DNA of 64,000 bases from Ruegeria arenilitoris (GCF_042675705.1 NZ_JBHTJJ010000012.1); one strand, 5' to 3'. Numbered from the stretch's first letter, positions 25,549 through 34,790 are shown. Notes: generated by a model from the sequence alone, not told the origin. Translations and numbers: made by a program.

Positions 25549-25838
25549 GACAAGGGCCTCCGGCTGGAATCTTGGCTGGGAGTTTCGGGACGCGGACGGG
25601 TCTCCGCGAGATCTTCGAAATGGTGATAGGTCAGGGTCAGCGAGACGACCCCGGGGATCTGGTGCAGGTCCATGATGATCTCGGACGCCAGCCGTGTCGG
25701 CGTGTCCTCGACGACGACAACGAACCGGCTGTCGTCGGATTCGGCATGGATTTCGACCCCGTCGAACGCGGTCATCGCCGACCGTGCCGCTGAGGTCTGG
25801 TCCGGCGCGACATGCACCAGGCATCCACAGATATTCAT
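25545..25838 (-). CDS. napD: NapD-family Tat-signal chaperone
   Basis: A 97-residue cytoplasmic protein. NapD binds the twin-arginine signal of NapA and assists its maturation. The N-terminus MNICGCLVHVAPDQ and the central IMDLHQIPGVVSLTLTYHHFE segment match the family. It overlaps napF and napA by 4 nt each. Length is slightly above typical because of a hydrophilic tail (about residues 78-97). Confidence 0.92.
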   Translation of the reverse strand: MNICGCLVHVAPDQTSAARSAMTAFDGVEIHAESDDSRFVVVVEDTPTRLASEIIMDLHQIPGVVSLTLTYHHFEDLAETRPRPETPSQDSSRRPLS

Positions 25839-26347
25839 TCACGCACCTCCACTGTGGCGGGCTGGTATCTCTCAAGGGAAACGGCACCGATCGGGCATGC
25901 GGCCGAGCAGGCCCCGCAACCGACACATGATGCCAAGTCCAGGTTCACTTCGGCGCGGCCTCCGGTTTTCAGGCGGAATCGGATGGCCCCTTGATCGCAG
26001 CTGTCCTGGCACACCCGGCAACTGACTCCATTTGCCGAAAGGCAGGTGTCGGACACTTTCGCGCGCCACGGCCACTCGGCGAACCGGTCCAGGCTCAATG
26101 CGTCGGTCTTGCAGGCATCCGCGCAGCCTCCGCAAAAGGTGCAGCCACCCTGCTGCGGCTGAAACACCGGCAAGCCCGCGTCGTCCATCGCCAGGACATC
26201 CTCGGGGCAAACCGAGACACAGTCGCCGCATCGAGTGCAGAGATCGTGGAAGTTTTCGCGCGCCGCTCCTGGCGGCCGCTTCACGCTGTCGTCTTCGCGA
26301 GGCAGGCGTCCTGTCAGGAACGCGCGCCTGCTGGCTACTGCAGACAT
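25835..26347 (-). CDS. napF: Ferredoxin-type protein NapF
   Basis: A 170-residue cytoplasmic protein with four cysteine clusters, CTRCGDCVSVCP, CTFCGGCADACK, CRVCQDSC and CVGCGACSAACP, for 4Fe-4S centres. NapF acts in NapA maturation. I chose ATG 26347 because it has AGGTGG upstream. The earlier in-frame starts lie beyond the predicted transcription start. It is the first gene of napFDAGHBC. No napE-like gene was seen. Confidence 0.92.
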   Translation of the reverse strand: MSAVASRRAFLTGRLPREDDSVKRPPGAARENFHDLCTRCGDCVSVCPEDVLAMDDAGLPVFQPQQGGCTFCGGCADACKTDALSLDRFAEWPWRAKVSDTCLSANGVSCRVCQDSCDQGAIRFRLKTGGRAEVNLDLASCVGCGACSAACPIGAVSLERYQPATVEVRE

Positions 26348-26397
26348 GTGCCGCCCACCTGTTCTAGAAACATTTGTGGTATTCCGTTCATGCTGCG

Positions 26398-26439
26398 AGG
26401 ATAGCGGATACGAGTCAACTCTGACTTGATCTTGATCAG
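26398..26439 (-). promoter_or_regulatory. FNR/CRP-type nap promoter (FNR-like box with matched -10)
   Basis: On the minus strand CTGATCAAGATCAA (26439-26426) matches the FNR consensus TTGAT-N4-ATCAA in 9 of 10 positions. A class II FNR promoter has its box centred at -41.5. From the centre at 26432.5 this predicts a start near 26391 and a -10 at about 26398-26403, where the minus strand reads TATCCT. The napF ATG lies at 26347, so the predicted leader is about 44 nt. FnrL, Dnr or NnrR type regulators could all use this box. Confidence 0.75.
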
Positions 26440-26627
26440 ATTTGTTCATGGATTGAGCAACCGAATCCTTCCTGAAACACAACTCTGGAAAGGCGCGGCA
26501 CAAAGCTGATCCGCAGGACCGGCAGCAGCGGATTGCGCAGTCATAATCGAATATTACTATAAAAATGCAGACTCGACCCGGTGGTCTGTACTAGGCTGCC
26601 TGCGGGTGGATACTTCTGAGGGCACCA

Positions 26628-29600
26628 ATGTCTGGCGACCTAAGGGAATGGCTGAGCGCCCTTGGGTTGTCCGATTACGCCCAAGCGTTCGCGGAAAACA
26701 AAATCGACTTTGCAATTCTTCCTGAACTTACGGGCGAGGATTTGCGCGAGATCGGGGTGACTGCCGTCGGCGACCGTCGCCGGTTGCTGCGCGCGATATC
26801 CGAGCTGGACGTCCCGGAAACCGTCGGCGCGTTTGAACCCGAGGTCGAACTGGAACCGGCGAAACGTCAGGTCACTGTTCTGTTCGCGGACCTGACCGGC
26901 TTTACCAAATTGTCCAGCGAACACGACGCCGAAGACATGCACGCGCTGCTGAATGCATTCTTCGGCAAGGTCGACCGCGCCGTCGAGAAATTTGGAGGCC
27001 GGATCGACAAGCATATCGGAGACGCCGTCATGGCGGTGTTCGGGGCGCCGATCTCGCACACCAATGACACCGAACGGGCGGCCCGCGCCGCGTTGGAGAT
27101 TCACGCCGCGCTGCCCACACTTGACCCGCCCCTGTCGTGCCATATCGGCATCGCCTCGGGGCAGGTCATCGCCAGCACCACCGGAAGCGAGGCCCATACT
27201 GAATACACCGTGACCGGGGACGGCGTGAATCTTGCGTCTCGCCTGACCGACATTTCTGCGCCGGGTCAGACGCTGGTGTCGGATGACATCCAGCGCGCGC
27301 TTGGCCCACTGTTCGTGGGCGAGGCGATCGGCACCAAGGCAATCAAGGGCCTTAACAAGGAGGTCGGAATCTGGCGTCTGGACCGTCTGGCCCGGAACAT
27401 TCGCACGCGGCGCCACAAATTCATCGGGCGGGAACGCGAGATGTCGCTGTTCTCGGCAACATTCGACCGGTGCCAGCGCCATGGAAAGGGTGAGGTTCAC
27501 ATCATTCTTGGCGAACCCGGTATCGGCAAGACCCACTTTTCGGAACAGGTGGCCGAGCTGGCCGCAAACCGGTCCTATTCGATCCACGGGGGCGTGGTGA
27601 TGGATTTCGGCACACGCGAGGGACATTCGGCCATCCAGTCCATCGCCCGCAGCCTTCTGGGACTCGACCCGACCGACGACTCCGATGCCAGCACCGCAGC
27701 CGCTCATGACGCGATCGGCCGGAGGTGGATCAACCCCGCCAGTTCAGCCCATCTGAGCGCCCTGCTCGAACTTGAACAGGATCCCGGGCTGGCCGAAGTC
27801 TATGCCGCGATGGACAACGCCGCACGCATGCGGGGTAGGCGACAGGTCATCGACGAACTGCTGCAGGCCCGCAGCCGCGAGGCCCCCCTGCTGCTCCAGG
27901 TCGAGGACATCCATTGGGCGCCACCGGACATCCTGACCATGTGTTCTTACATGGCTGCCGCGACGCGGGACCTGCCTTGCGTTCTGATGATGACCAGCCG
28001 GGTCGAAGGCGACCCGATCGATCGGGAATGGCAGATGGGAACGGATGGTGCGCTGGTGTCCAAGCTTGAGCTGTCGCCTATGGGTGACGAACAGGCGCGG
28101 AAACTGGTCGAGGAATTCACCGCCATCGACCCAGAGCTGTTGGAAACCTGCGTGCAACGCGCCGGAGGCAATCCGCTGTTTCTCGAGCAACTGCTGCGTA
28201 ATATCGACGGCCTGACCCGCGACACTGTCCCCGGCAGCATCCAAGGCATCGTGCAATCCCGTCTGGACGGGTTGGATCGTCGTAGCAGAACGGCGATTCA
28301 GGCAGCATCGGTTCTGGGGCAGCGGTTCTCGCCCGAAGTTCTGAATTATCTGCTGGGTGAAGGCCATCTGGACACGTCCGACCTGATCCGCTCGGCCCTG
28401 ATCCGCGAGGCCGGGGCAGATCTGATGTTTGCGCATGCTCTGATCCGCGACGGATCCTATGCGACGCTGGTCAAGTCCGAGCGCGCCCGACTGCACCGGC
28501 AGGCAGCAAGCTGGTACGAAGGCAAGGACGCCACATTGCGCGCCCAACACCTGGACCGTGCCGACGCCTCCAATGCAGCCGAAGCCTATCTGGAGGCCGC
28601 TGAAAACCTGATCCAGGCCTTCCAGTTTGACGAGGCCAGCCCGCTGATCGAACGCGCGCTCGAGCTTTCGGCTCCGCCGGGTATCCGGTTTGACCTGATG
28701 TGTGCCCGGGCGGAAACCCATCGCCTTCAGGGCCTGTCGGACAAGGCCCTGAGCGAGTTCAACGAAGCCGCCGCCCTGGCCGAGACTGACGCGCAGATCT
28801 GCCGCGTTCATATCGGTCTGGCACAGGCCGCGCGCCAGGCCAGCCTGTACCAGGATGCGCTGCACAGCCTCGACATCGCCGAGGCCGCCGCTGACCGTAT
28901 CGGATCGGAACGGGATCTGGCCCAGATCAGCTATGTTCGCGGAAACATCTATTTCCCGCTGGGACGGGTCTCGGATGCTCTGCAAAGCAACGAAAAAGCG
29001 CTGACGCTGGCCCGCAAACTGGAATCCGTCCGGCTGGAGGTCGGCGCGCTCAGCGGCTTTGGCGATGCAAATTTCATGAATGCCGCAATGCGCACCGCCG
29101 CAGGGTTCTACACTCAGGCCGTCGAAAGAGCGCGGGACAAAGGATTGGTCCGGGACTTGGCCGCCAACCTTCACAATCTCAGTGTTGCCCGCAGTTACTC
29201 AGGTGACGTGGCGCAGGGCCGGGCCGATGCGCAGGAAGCCATCGAAATCTCGCAGAAGTACTTTGCCTTCGTGCCGGAATGTGTCGCGCAGACCTGCTTG
29301 GGCGTCGCGTGCACCTTTCAGGATGACATGGACGGCGCGCTGCAGGCCTTCATCCGATCCGCCGATATCGCCCAGCGCGTCGGTGCCAAGCGACTCGAGG
29401 CTCAGGCGCTGGAACATCTGGCCCGGGCGCAGGTTTATGCCGGGCAAAGGCACGAGGCTGAACAGGTGGGGCGGCGCGCCGTGGAAATCGCATTGGAACA
29501 TGGCCGCAACTTTGTCGGCCCCAAGGCACTGTCGGCATTGGCCTTGGCTTTGGACGATCCGGATGCCCAGGATGATTTGTTGGATCAGGGCGTCAGGATA

Positions 29601-29927
29601 CTGGGTGAAGGCTGCGTTGGGCATAGCCACTTGCATTTCTACGCAGATGCCTGCGCCGTGATGCTGGCCCGCCAGGATTGGGACCGCGCGATCCGCTTTG
29701 CCGACGCCTTGTCCGAGTTCACCGCCCCAGAACCGCTGCCGATGGCCGATCTGTCCATCCGTCACACGCGCCTTCTGGCTGCGACCGGGCAACAGGGCCT
29801 CGCCCTGTCTGACCACGCCGAGTTTCCAGAACTTCGATCACAGTTCGACGATCTGGGCGTGGTGCGGTCGTTGATGGGGCATCTGGATTTCCCGGTGGCC
29901 GGGATGGCCGGTCAACCGACGGCATGA
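26628..29927 (+). CDS. SAM domain / class III cyclase / AAA ATPase / TPR signalling protein
   Basis: A 1099-residue cytoplasmic protein. A SAM-type helical domain occupies residues 1-60. A class III nucleotide cyclase domain (about 80-250) shows metal-binding Asp88 and Asp132, purine-selecting Lys128 and Thr194 (adenylate-type), and Asn201 and Arg205. An AAA/ATPase follows with Walker A GEPGIGKT (295-302) and Walker B LLLQVEDIHW, then a long TPR-like helical C-terminus. All catalytic residues appear intact, so it should make cAMP under control of the ATPase/TPR part. The stop overlaps the start of a channel-like gene by 4 nt. Confidence 0.85.
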   Translation: MSGDLREWLSALGLSDYAQAFAENKIDFAILPELTGEDLREIGVTAVGDRRRLLRAISELDVPETVGAFEPEVELEPAKRQVTVLFADLTGFTKLSSEHDAEDMHALLNAFFGKVDRAVEKFGGRIDKHIGDAVMAVFGAPISHTNDTERAARAALEIHAALPTLDPPLSCHIGIASGQVIASTTGSEAHTEYTVTGDGVNLASRLTDISAPGQTLVSDDIQRALGPLFVGEAIGTKAIKGLNKEVGIWRLDRLARNIRTRRHKFIGREREMSLFSATFDRCQRHGKGEVHIILGEPGIGKTHFSEQVAELAANRSYSIHGGVVMDFGTREGHSAIQSIARSLLGLDPTDDSDASTAAAHDAIGRRWINPASSAHLSALLELEQDPGLAEVYAAMDNAARMRGRRQVIDELLQARSREAPLLLQVEDIHWAPPDILTMCSYMAAATRDLPCVLMMTSRVEGDPIDREWQMGTDGALVSKLELSPMGDEQARKLVEEFTAIDPELLETCVQRAGGNPLFLEQLLRNIDGLTRDTVPGSIQGIVQSRLDGLDRRSRTAIQAASVLGQRFSPEVLNYLLGEGHLDTSDLIRSALIREAGADLMFAHALIRDGSYATLVKSERARLHRQAASWYEGKDATLRAQHLDRADASNAAEAYLEAAENLIQAFQFDEASPLIERALELSAPPGIRFDLMCARAETHRLQGLSDKALSEFNEAAALAETDAQICRVHIGLAQAARQASLYQDALHSLDIAEAAADRIGSERDLAQISYVRGNIYFPLGRVSDALQSNEKALTLARKLESVRLEVGALSGFGDANFMNAAMRTAAGFYTQAVERARDKGLVRDLAANLHNLSVARSYSGDVAQGRADAQEAIEISQKYFAFVPECVAQTCLGVACTFQDDMDGALQAFIRSADIAQRVGAKRLEAQALEHLARAQVYAGQRHEAEQVGRRAVEIALEHGRNFVGPKALSALALALDDPDAQDDLLDQGVRILGEGCVGHSHLHFYADACAVMLARQDWDRAIRFADALSEFTAPEPLPMADLSIRHTRLLAATGQQGLALSDHAEFPELRSQFDDLGVVRSLMGHLDFPVAGMAGQPTA

Positions 29928-31141
29928 ACCGCATGACGATAGAACAACAGGAAGAAACGGGGCGCGGAATGACGGTCGAGAAAATGGTCTGGGGCCTGTC
30001 AGGCCTCGTGTCGCTGATACTGACGGCCGTATTGTTCTACCTTTGGGCATCGCTGAACCATTTCGAGCAGGACCCGACCCAATTGCCGGATCAGGCCTCG
30101 GTCGATACCTATCTCGAGTCGCTGGAGAACGCGCCGGATTATCGGGTCAGGACGGGAATATTCCTCAAATCCTTCAGTTTCGTCGATGCAAGCGATATCC
30201 ACGTCACGGGCTATGTCTGGCAACACTATCAAACCGGCGTCCATGATGCGATCAAACCCGAACCCGGTCAGGCCGGGTTCCTTCTGCCCGAGGCCGTGGA
30301 TGTCGGGAGCGGGCTCATCGAAGAAGCCTACCGGATGCCAGAACCCGGCGGCGAAGTGATCGGCTGGTACTTTGAGCAGACCCTGCGCCAATCCTTCGAC
30401 TACACCAGCTATCCTTTCGACCACAAAACCGTCTGGGTGCGGTTCTGGCCGGGCAGATTTGACGTGAACGTCGCCTTGGTTCCCGACTTCGACGCCTATC
30501 CCGCGACTGGGCCAAAGGACATTTTCGGGATCGACAACCGCATCGTCATGGGCACCTGGGAACGCGAAAATACCTATTTTGACTACAAGCTGTCCGATTT
30601 GGACACGACGCTGGGCATCAACCAAAACGAGTTTCAGACCAGACTGCCCGAACTGCACTACAACTTTGTCATAAAACGCAACTTTGCGAACGCCTTCGTG
30701 GTTCACATGATCCCATTGATCGTGGTCACGATGCTTCTGTTCGGCGCCGTAATGACGGTGACGCGGAAGCCGAACCTGGTCGAACGGCACGATTTCAGCA
30801 CCTCAAGCGTGATCGGCACCTGCTCGGTCCTGTTCTTCGTGATCCTGCTGGCGCATGTGCAATTGCGCGAGGGTTTTGCCGGGTCACCGGTGATCTACAT
30901 GGAGTCGTTCTTTTTCCTGATGTATTTCATGCTGCTTGTGGTGTCGGTGAACACCTATCTGTTCGTCTCCGAGTCCGCGCCGTCGCTGCGCTTGATCCAC
31001 TATCGTGACAACCTGATTCCAAAGGCCGCGTTCTGGCCATTTGTCCTGAGCTGCATGATCGCGATCACCGCCTACAACCTCAGCCTCAAGTCACCTCCGT
31101 CAAGGGATGCCCCCGAGGCCATCACGCATCAGGACGGCTAG
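29924..31141 (+). CDS. Putative pentameric ligand-gated ion channel (Cys-loop-like) protein
   Basis: A 405-residue membrane protein coupled by an ATGA overlap to the cyclase gene. An N-terminal helix (about 22-42) is followed by an extracytoplasmic domain of about 200 residues and then four helices (about 255-277, 293-312, 326-347 and 370-386). Features resembling pentameric ligand-gated channels are the YPFD motif at 163-166, corresponding to the F-P-F-D loop, and the HYNFVIKRN segment running directly into the first channel helix. The retained N-terminal anchor and a 20-residue C-terminal tail are unusual. Alternatives are another beta-rich sensor with a four-helix membrane domain. Function is inferred from topology and motif. 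Confidence 0.55.
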   Translation: MNRMTIEQQEETGRGMTVEKMVWGLSGLVSLILTAVLFYLWASLNHFEQDPTQLPDQASVDTYLESLENAPDYRVRTGIFLKSFSFVDASDIHVTGYVWQHYQTGVHDAIKPEPGQAGFLLPEAVDVGSGLIEEAYRMPEPGGEVIGWYFEQTLRQSFDYTSYPFDHKTVWVRFWPGRFDVNVALVPDFDAYPATGPKDIFGIDNRIVMGTWERENTYFDYKLSDLDTTLGINQNEFQTRLPELHYNFVIKRNFANAFVVHMIPLIVVTMLLFGAVMTVTRKPNLVERHDFSTSSVIGTCSVLFFVILLAHVQLREGFAGSPVIYMESFFFLMYFMLLVVSVNTYLFVSESAPSLRLIHYRDNLIPKAAFWPFVLSCMIAITAYNLSLKSPPSRDAPEAITHQDG

Positions 31142-34100
31142 CGGCCGCCTCATACCCGGGCTTGAGCGTCCCGGTGGCCATGTCGATCGAGTATTCGTCG
31201 ACCAACTCGGACGCACCACTTTCCAGTTCGGCAAGGTATTTTTCCGGATTGGCGATGACGTAGACATAGGCCGGTTTTTTGACCCCATCCATCAGAACAT
31301 TGATCCGCTTGCGGACATAGACATTGTCAGCCGCGCCCGGTCCGTGAAAGCCCTCGAGCTTGTCCAACTCCTTCAACCCGCCCGAGGTGACCCGGTAGAC
31401 CTCGCCCTTGATCGGACGGCCAGTGCCCTTGCGATCCACCAGTGTGGCCATGCGGTGCAGATAGGCACAGTTTGGGTTGTCGCAAAACGGCTCTTTCGGA
31501 ACGATCAGGGGCATGGGCTGCCGAGTGACCGCCTGTCCAACGAAATCATCCAGAACGTCCGCATGAGCGTCGTGGTTAGGAAATCCTTTCTTGAGCGATC
31601 CGTAGGTGAAATAAAGGTAGGTCTTTTCGCGTTCATCGATCAGGTCGTCTTCGTCTTCCACCTCTTCCGGTTCTGACAGGGCATGCGTGTTGGCCCATTC
31701 GTCCAACATCGCGCGGATCTCGTCCGACACCCTGATGCCCCTGGACCGCACCGGATCCTGCAGGAAGTGGATCAGAGGGCTTGCATCGATGCTCTCCGCC
31801 GCCAGCAGGGTTTCGACCATCTCGGCCGAGTTGTTCATCACGGCGACATGCAGGCTGGTAAATCCGTGGTCATTGACCGCGTTCACGTTGATACCTCTTG
31901 CGATCAGCGCTTTGGCCGCCTCGATGTCCGGTTTTCCCAGATCTTGCCCGTTCTCGGTCAGCTCGCCCTCGCCCCCGGCCGCATAGTGCAGCAGCGTGTC
32001 GCCATTATGGTCATCGACAATATCGATACCGGCGACCCCATCATCTATGGCCTGAAACACCGGCTCCCATTGGGCGAAGTCATCCGAGGCCGCAGCATCC
32101 TGCGCCCATTTGCAGATATTGTGTTCGTGGTTTTCCAGCTCTTCGAAGGCTTCTTCCAACACCTCCATGATCTGGTCGGGCGTGGCCATCATGCCGATGC
32201 CCATCATCCCGTTCGAAAGGCGCCCCTTGCGGGGGCCGACAAGATCGATCCCCAGATCGCGCAGCTTTTCGACATTGTTCTGGGTGGTGACGTTGTTCCA
32301 CATGTTGGTGTTGCAAGCCGGACAGAGGATCGCCGGCTTGTTGCGGTATTGCCAGGCCACAAAGACCGAGGTCAGCAGGTTATCGGCAATGCCGTTGGCG
32401 ATCTTGCCCATCGTGTTGCAGGTGACCGGCGCGACGATCACGCAATCGGCCCAGTCGCACAGCGCAAGATGCGAGGCGCGCAAGGGCATCCCGAACTCGG
32501 TATAGCGAAAGTTCCACTCGTCATCGTCGCGGTAGTAATCGTTGTGGGTGATGTAGTCGTCGACCGTTTTGGTTTTCTTCCCGGTCTTTTTTGCCTTGCG
32601 GGCCTCGCTGGCCTTGTCGGTTCCAATATCGCGAAAGAACTTTTCGGCCGAAACCGAAGGGATCAGTTTCACATTGTGACCTGCCTCGGTGATCCGGGCG
32701 ACCAACTGTGGCACCTTGTCCGCAGCCGACGAGCCGCAGGCGCACAGCAGAACGTTCCGGCGACCGTTTGGCGGGGCCGTCAACCCGCCCTTGGGATACC
32801 CGAAGATGTTCTTGTCGAGGCTCGGTGACTCGTGGCGCAGCAAGACAGGCAGACCGGCTTTCTTCATGTCTTCCTGCAGGCTGCCGTCCAGGATCATGTC
32901 GACGATGTCGCTGCGCTTGCCCAGGCATTTGCCCTTGAAGAACAGGTAGGGCACCGTTTCCTTGCTGCTTTCGGCCACCAGTTGCCGGCGCATTTTCATG
33001 GCGTTGGCCCCGTGTCCGGCGACATCGACCAGTTTCAGACCTGTCGCGCCGATATTGGCCAGAATGTTCTTCAGCATGTTCGACCACGGGTCCTCATCCT
33101 CGTAGAACAGAACCAGCGGGTTTTCCCGGACGATCCGCGCCACGTCGCTGGGGTCTTCCGGGGCCTGGGTCTCTTCGATCACCAGCATGGCCGGGCTTTT
33201 CAGGTCGCGCAGCCCGCGAAAGATATGCCCGCCTGGCGCCTGCCAGACCTGCGATGTGGCCGGGCTCATGTCGACGACGGTGACAAGGTCGGCCTTTTCG
33301 TCATAGGTCACGCACAGGCACCAGAACTCTTCCAGCAGCGCCGTCTCGCGGAACACGTTTTCGGGCGGCCGGATCACCTCGAACCCCAACACGCGGTTGA
33401 AGTCGATGTTGATCATCAGGTGGCGCCCCTCATGTTCGTTCAGACTGCGCAGCTGATCCCGGAACCAGTCTTGCGGCGACCTTTTGTCCTTGCCGGGTCG
33501 TTCCGCGTAACTGCGGAACGTGCTGCCGATATGCACCTCGGACGTGCCAGCCAGATACCGTTGAGCCATCTCGCTCATCTTCTTGGCGGTCGAAACCCGG
33601 CTCAGTGCCTCGGTGTACGAGGTCTGGGTCGCGATCAGCAGCTTGTCTTCGGTGACCTGGACATCGCCCAGTATCTGCAGGCTTTCCGCCAGGACGCCCA
33701 GGCTGTTCATGTTTGGGCTGGCCCGCCGGAACAGGTTGCGGCGCTTCTTGGGGTCGCGGGCCAGATACCGGGTGCTGTCCACATAGTTGCAGTCCTGCCG
33801 GAAAGTCTGCAACGTGGTCTTGACCGCCTCGCGCGCGGAGAACCTCAGCAGGCCGCGCGCCCGCATCGAGGTGCCGTCGCGGTCGGACATGGCCGCGTAG
33901 AGGCGGTCGATCGTGGTGACCCACAGCTTGCCGTATTTTTCGGGATGCACGTCCATCATGTGCACCAACCCGGTGCTGGGGTTGCACTTGGCGATCACCG
34001 CGAAATGGCCGCCGGGCATGGTGGGCTTGCCATGCGCGACCCCAACCTGAAAATTCGCCACCAGAATGTCGTTGTCTCCGCCCAGTCGATTGGATTCGTC

Positions 34101-34790
34101 AATCGCTTCAAGCAGCAGCGGCACCGAGGTCGTCGCCTCGTCCATGAAATAGGCCTGGACCTGCACCAGGTCGCGCAGACCCTGCGAATGGATATAGGTG
34201 CAGGCCACGTCGAACAGTTCACCCAGCGAGATGCCGTCATTGACGACAAAGCTGGTGGGCAGTTCGCAGACCCGGAAGATGTCGTTCACCTCACAACTGA
34301 AGCCCAACGCCGACATGCTCAGCGCGGCCGCGGTCACGCTGCAGCAGTTGATCGGCTGCTGGAAATTCTGAAGATGCACGCTGACCAGATCGCCGAACAG
34401 CGTGGCGTAGCATTCGCGTCGAATTTCCGCGGGAATATCCAGCCACTCGTTACTGGCCAGAAAGGCAAGCCGAGTGCCGGGCAAGGCCACGGCCTGCAGG
34501 CTGACCGGTATGTCGCGGATCTCCAGATGCTCTTCGTAGAAATAGTCCCCGGTATCGGCGGTCGCCAGATCGACGTCGTTCTGGCGCAGCTTCACGATGC
34601 CGTCCAAAACCACATACATCCCGCGCGGCGGTAGTACCGTGTCCTCAAGAACTTCGAACAGATCGAAATGCTGCCTGAGCCGCTCGGCGCTCTGCCGCAC
34701 CTTTTCGCCGGGCAGGACGGCGAATATCTTCTCCCAATCGGCAGATGTGGCTTCAATCGGTTTTGAATTGGAAATCGTTTGTGTGGTCAC
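31122..34790 (-). CDS. Multidomain thiol-metabolism fusion (cNMP-binding-like, phytochelatin-synthase-like, Grx-like, HFCD flavoprotein, ankyrin, GGCT-like)
   Basis: A 1222-residue protein. Residues about 30-134 form a cyclic-nucleotide-binding-like beta roll (GIVKL at 64, GDYF at 81-84). About 138-340 resemble phytochelatin synthase: Cys149 in PINCC, His262 in GGHFAVI, Asp280 in DVHPEKYGKLWV, with the same 18-residue His-Asp spacing. About 434-539 look like a degenerate second copy keeping only Asp507. About 556-644 have a glutaredoxin fold with cis-Pro614, but DPWS replaces the CPYC site. About 679-884 form an HFCD flavoprotein with His774 and PVTCNTMGKIANG. Two ankyrin repeats (930-999) and a gamma-glutamylcyclotransferase-like domain (1057-1184, YGSL, Glu1146) follow. 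GTG 34790 has GGGGAGGAA upstream. A TTG at 34808 would place that site inside the gene. Confidence 0.75.
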   Translation of the reverse strand: MTTQTISNSKPIEATSADWEKIFAVLPGEKVRQSAERLRQHFDLFEVLEDTVLPPRGMYVVLDGIVKLRQNDVDLATADTGDYFYEEHLEIRDIPVSLQAVALPGTRLAFLASNEWLDIPAEIRRECYATLFGDLVSVHLQNFQQPINCCSVTAAALSMSALGFSCEVNDIFRVCELPTSFVVNDGISLGELFDVACTYIHSQGLRDLVQVQAYFMDEATTSVPLLLEAIDESNRLGGDNDILVANFQVGVAHGKPTMPGGHFAVIAKCNPSTGLVHMMDVHPEKYGKLWVTTIDRLYAAMSDRDGTSMRARGLLRFSAREAVKTTLQTFRQDCNYVDSTRYLARDPKKRRNLFRRASPNMNSLGVLAESLQILGDVQVTEDKLLIATQTSYTEALSRVSTAKKMSEMAQRYLAGTSEVHIGSTFRSYAERPGKDKRSPQDWFRDQLRSLNEHEGRHLMINIDFNRVLGFEVIRPPENVFRETALLEEFWCLCVTYDEKADLVTVVDMSPATSQVWQAPGGHIFRGLRDLKSPAMLVIEETQAPEDPSDVARIVRENPLVLFYEDEDPWSNMLKNILANIGATGLKLVDVAGHGANAMKMRRQLVAESSKETVPYLFFKGKCLGKRSDIVDMILDGSLQEDMKKAGLPVLLRHESPSLDKNIFGYPKGGLTAPPNGRRNVLLCACGSSAADKVPQLVARITEAGHNVKLIPSVSAEKFFRDIGTDKASEARKAKKTGKKTKTVDDYITHNDYYRDDDEWNFRYTEFGMPLRASHLALCDWADCVIVAPVTCNTMGKIANGIADNLLTSVFVAWQYRNKPAILCPACNTNMWNNVTTQNNVEKLRDLGIDLVGPRKGRLSNGMMGIGMMATPDQIMEVLEEAFEELENHEHNICKWAQDAAASDDFAQWEPVFQAIDDGVAGIDIVDDHNGDTLLHYAAGGEGELTENGQDLGKPDIEAAKALIARGINVNAVNDHGFTSLHVAVMNNSAEMVETLLAAESIDASPLIHFLQDPVRSRGIRVSDEIRAMLDEWANTHALSEPEEVEDEDDLIDEREKTYLYFTYGSLKKGFPNHDAHADVLDDFVGQAVTRQPMPLIVPKEPFCDNPNCAYLHRMATLVDRKGTGRPIKGEVYRVTSGGLKELDKLEGFHGPGAADNVYVRKRINVLMDGVKKPAYVYVIANPEKYLAELESGASELVDEYSIDMATGTLKPGYEAAASRPDA

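Noticed and set aside
22474..25626. A 1050-codon open frame on the plus strand opposite napA and napG
   Set aside because: It is antisense to clear nap genes, its translation has no recognisable motif, and long antisense frames are common in GC-rich DNA.
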